Source: Saprospiraceae bacterium
GTDB taxonomy: Bacteria > Bacteroidota > Bacteroidia > Chitinophagales > Saprospiraceae
Assembly: GCA_016717265.1 (NCBI GenBank)
Contig: JADKFX010000001.1
Coordinates: 2,492,501 to 2,556,500 of the forward strand
DNA length: 64,000 nucleotides
Direction: 5' to 3'
Each line of letters starts with the position of its first letter. Positions within the stretch are counted from its first letter, which is position 1. Made by a program: the position numbers and the translations under genes. The notes below the pieces were generated by a model that saw only the letters and a list, made by a program, of their open reading frames with translations, was not told the DNA's origin and searched no databases. Shown here piece after piece: positions 63,493-64,000 of the stretch.

Positions 63493-64000
63493 ATGAATTA
63501 TTTTATTATCGATCTGGAAGCAACATGTTGGGGTGCAGATAATGTTCAACATAAACAAGAAATTATTGAAATTGGAGCCTGTTATATTAATTCGTACATG
63601 GAAGTTGAAAAAACATTTTCCAAAATTATTAAACCTGTAGCGCAACCGATTTTATCCGTTTATTGTAAACAATTAACAGGCATAACACAAGTGGAAATAG
63701 ACAAGGCAAAATCATTTAATTTTGTTATGGAACAGTTTTTAGATTGGTGTGATCATACAGATGAGCCCATATCTCTTTATGCATGGGGTGCTAAAGATCG
63801 TCAGTTGTTTAATGCGGATTGTGAATTTCATCGGATTGGTATGGATTGGCTTCGTGAATATTTTGATTTAAAATCGCAATTCGCAAGAATCAAAGGATTG
63901 CCAAAACCAATTGGCTTGGATAAGGCTTTAAAATTAGAAGAAATCGACTTTGAAGGTGGCAGACATCGGGCTTTACCAGATGCAATCAACTTATCAAAAT
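63493..64000 (+). CDS. DEDDh 3'-5' exonuclease family protein (cut by window edge)
   Basis: At least 169 codons, running off the right edge. It starts MNYFIIDLEATCWG, where Asp7 and Glu9 are the first metal ligands (ExoI motif, DLEAT). EIIEIGACYIN and LTGITQVEI follow. A YAWGAKDRQLF segment carries the second Asp, and the HRALPDAINLSK region carries the His and last Asp of a DEDDh active site. It resembles the ERI1/KapD-like exonucleases. Target (RNA or DNA) not known. It begins 41 bp after the acyltransferase gene, so perhaps in the same transcript. Confidence 0.88.
   Translation, partial: MNYFIIDLEATCWGADNVQHKQEIIEIGACYINSYMEVEKTFSKIIKPVAQPILSVYCKQLTGITQVEIDKAKSFNFVMEQFLDWCDHTDEPISLYAWGAKDRQLFNADCEFHRIGMDWLREYFDLKSQFARIKGLPKPIGLDKALKLEEIDFEGGRHRALPDAINLSK

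Overview
The window is an AT-rich stretch of chromosome from a member of the Bacteroidota. The evidence is mutually consistent. Five secreted proteins carry type IX secretion (T9SS) C-terminal sorting domains. An alternative complex III gene set is joined to a caa3-type oxidase. Start sites lack Shine-Dalgarno sequences, and several genes have the Bacteroidota -7 promoter element TAnnTTTG. A bacillithiol gene (bshC) is present. The very large Cys-rich HYR-like proteins and the caa3 layout would fit the Saprospiria, but that placement is inference. No prophage, insertion sequence, CRISPR array or rRNA is seen.

Layout. 1-5.9 kb: the 5' part of fhs (cut by the window edge), a PD40/TolB-like lipoprotein, a small unknown gene, a secreted endonuclease I, an MmcQ/YjbR protein and a FAD oxidoreductase. 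5.9-8.8 kb: three-subunit proton-translocating transhydrogenase pntAA-pntAB-pntB. 8.8-21.1 kb: a structured leader, a small secreted protein and two giant paralogous T9SS proteins (2110 and 1543 aa) with HYR-like, dockerin, cohesin-like and sorting modules. 21.2-28.8 kb: a six-gene minus-strand operon (ubiD-like, rsmF-like, M28 peptidase, folK, deoxynucleoside kinase, sppA). 28.9 kb: thyA.

29.8-46.5 kb is one long respiratory operon: alternative complex III actABCDEF, then coxB, coxA, a heme O synthase gene, two subunit III genes, subunit IV, a SCO-like protein, a DUF420 protein and a small CPMC membrane protein. It would carry electrons from menaquinol through ActA/ActE hemes to CuA and heme-copper oxygen reduction. 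Its coxB is fused to a complete OmpA-type peptidoglycan-binding domain. Its SCO-like protein contains no cysteine.

46.5-64 kb is mostly housekeeping: an outer-membrane barrel, ung, a seven-bladed propeller T9SS protein, tRNA-Arg(TCT), yajC, two DUF1573 lipoproteins, aroK, trxB, dnaG, dapB, accD, bshC, an oligopeptide-type permease, a PorT-like barrel, engB, an acyltransferase and a 3'-5' exonuclease cut by the right edge. The tRNA is preceded by two near-identical 171/172-bp repeats. Each starts with the 5' end of the same tRNA, interrupted in the D-loop by a 56-bp palindrome-ended element.

The best candidates for something undescribed are the CoxII-OmpA fusion, the interrupted tRNA-Arg repeat array, the attenuator-like leader before the giant adhesin operon, the cysteine-free SCO homologue, and recurrent TTTG-N4-start arrangements that point to leaderless mRNAs. 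All functional calls rest on reading motifs by eye; no database search was run.
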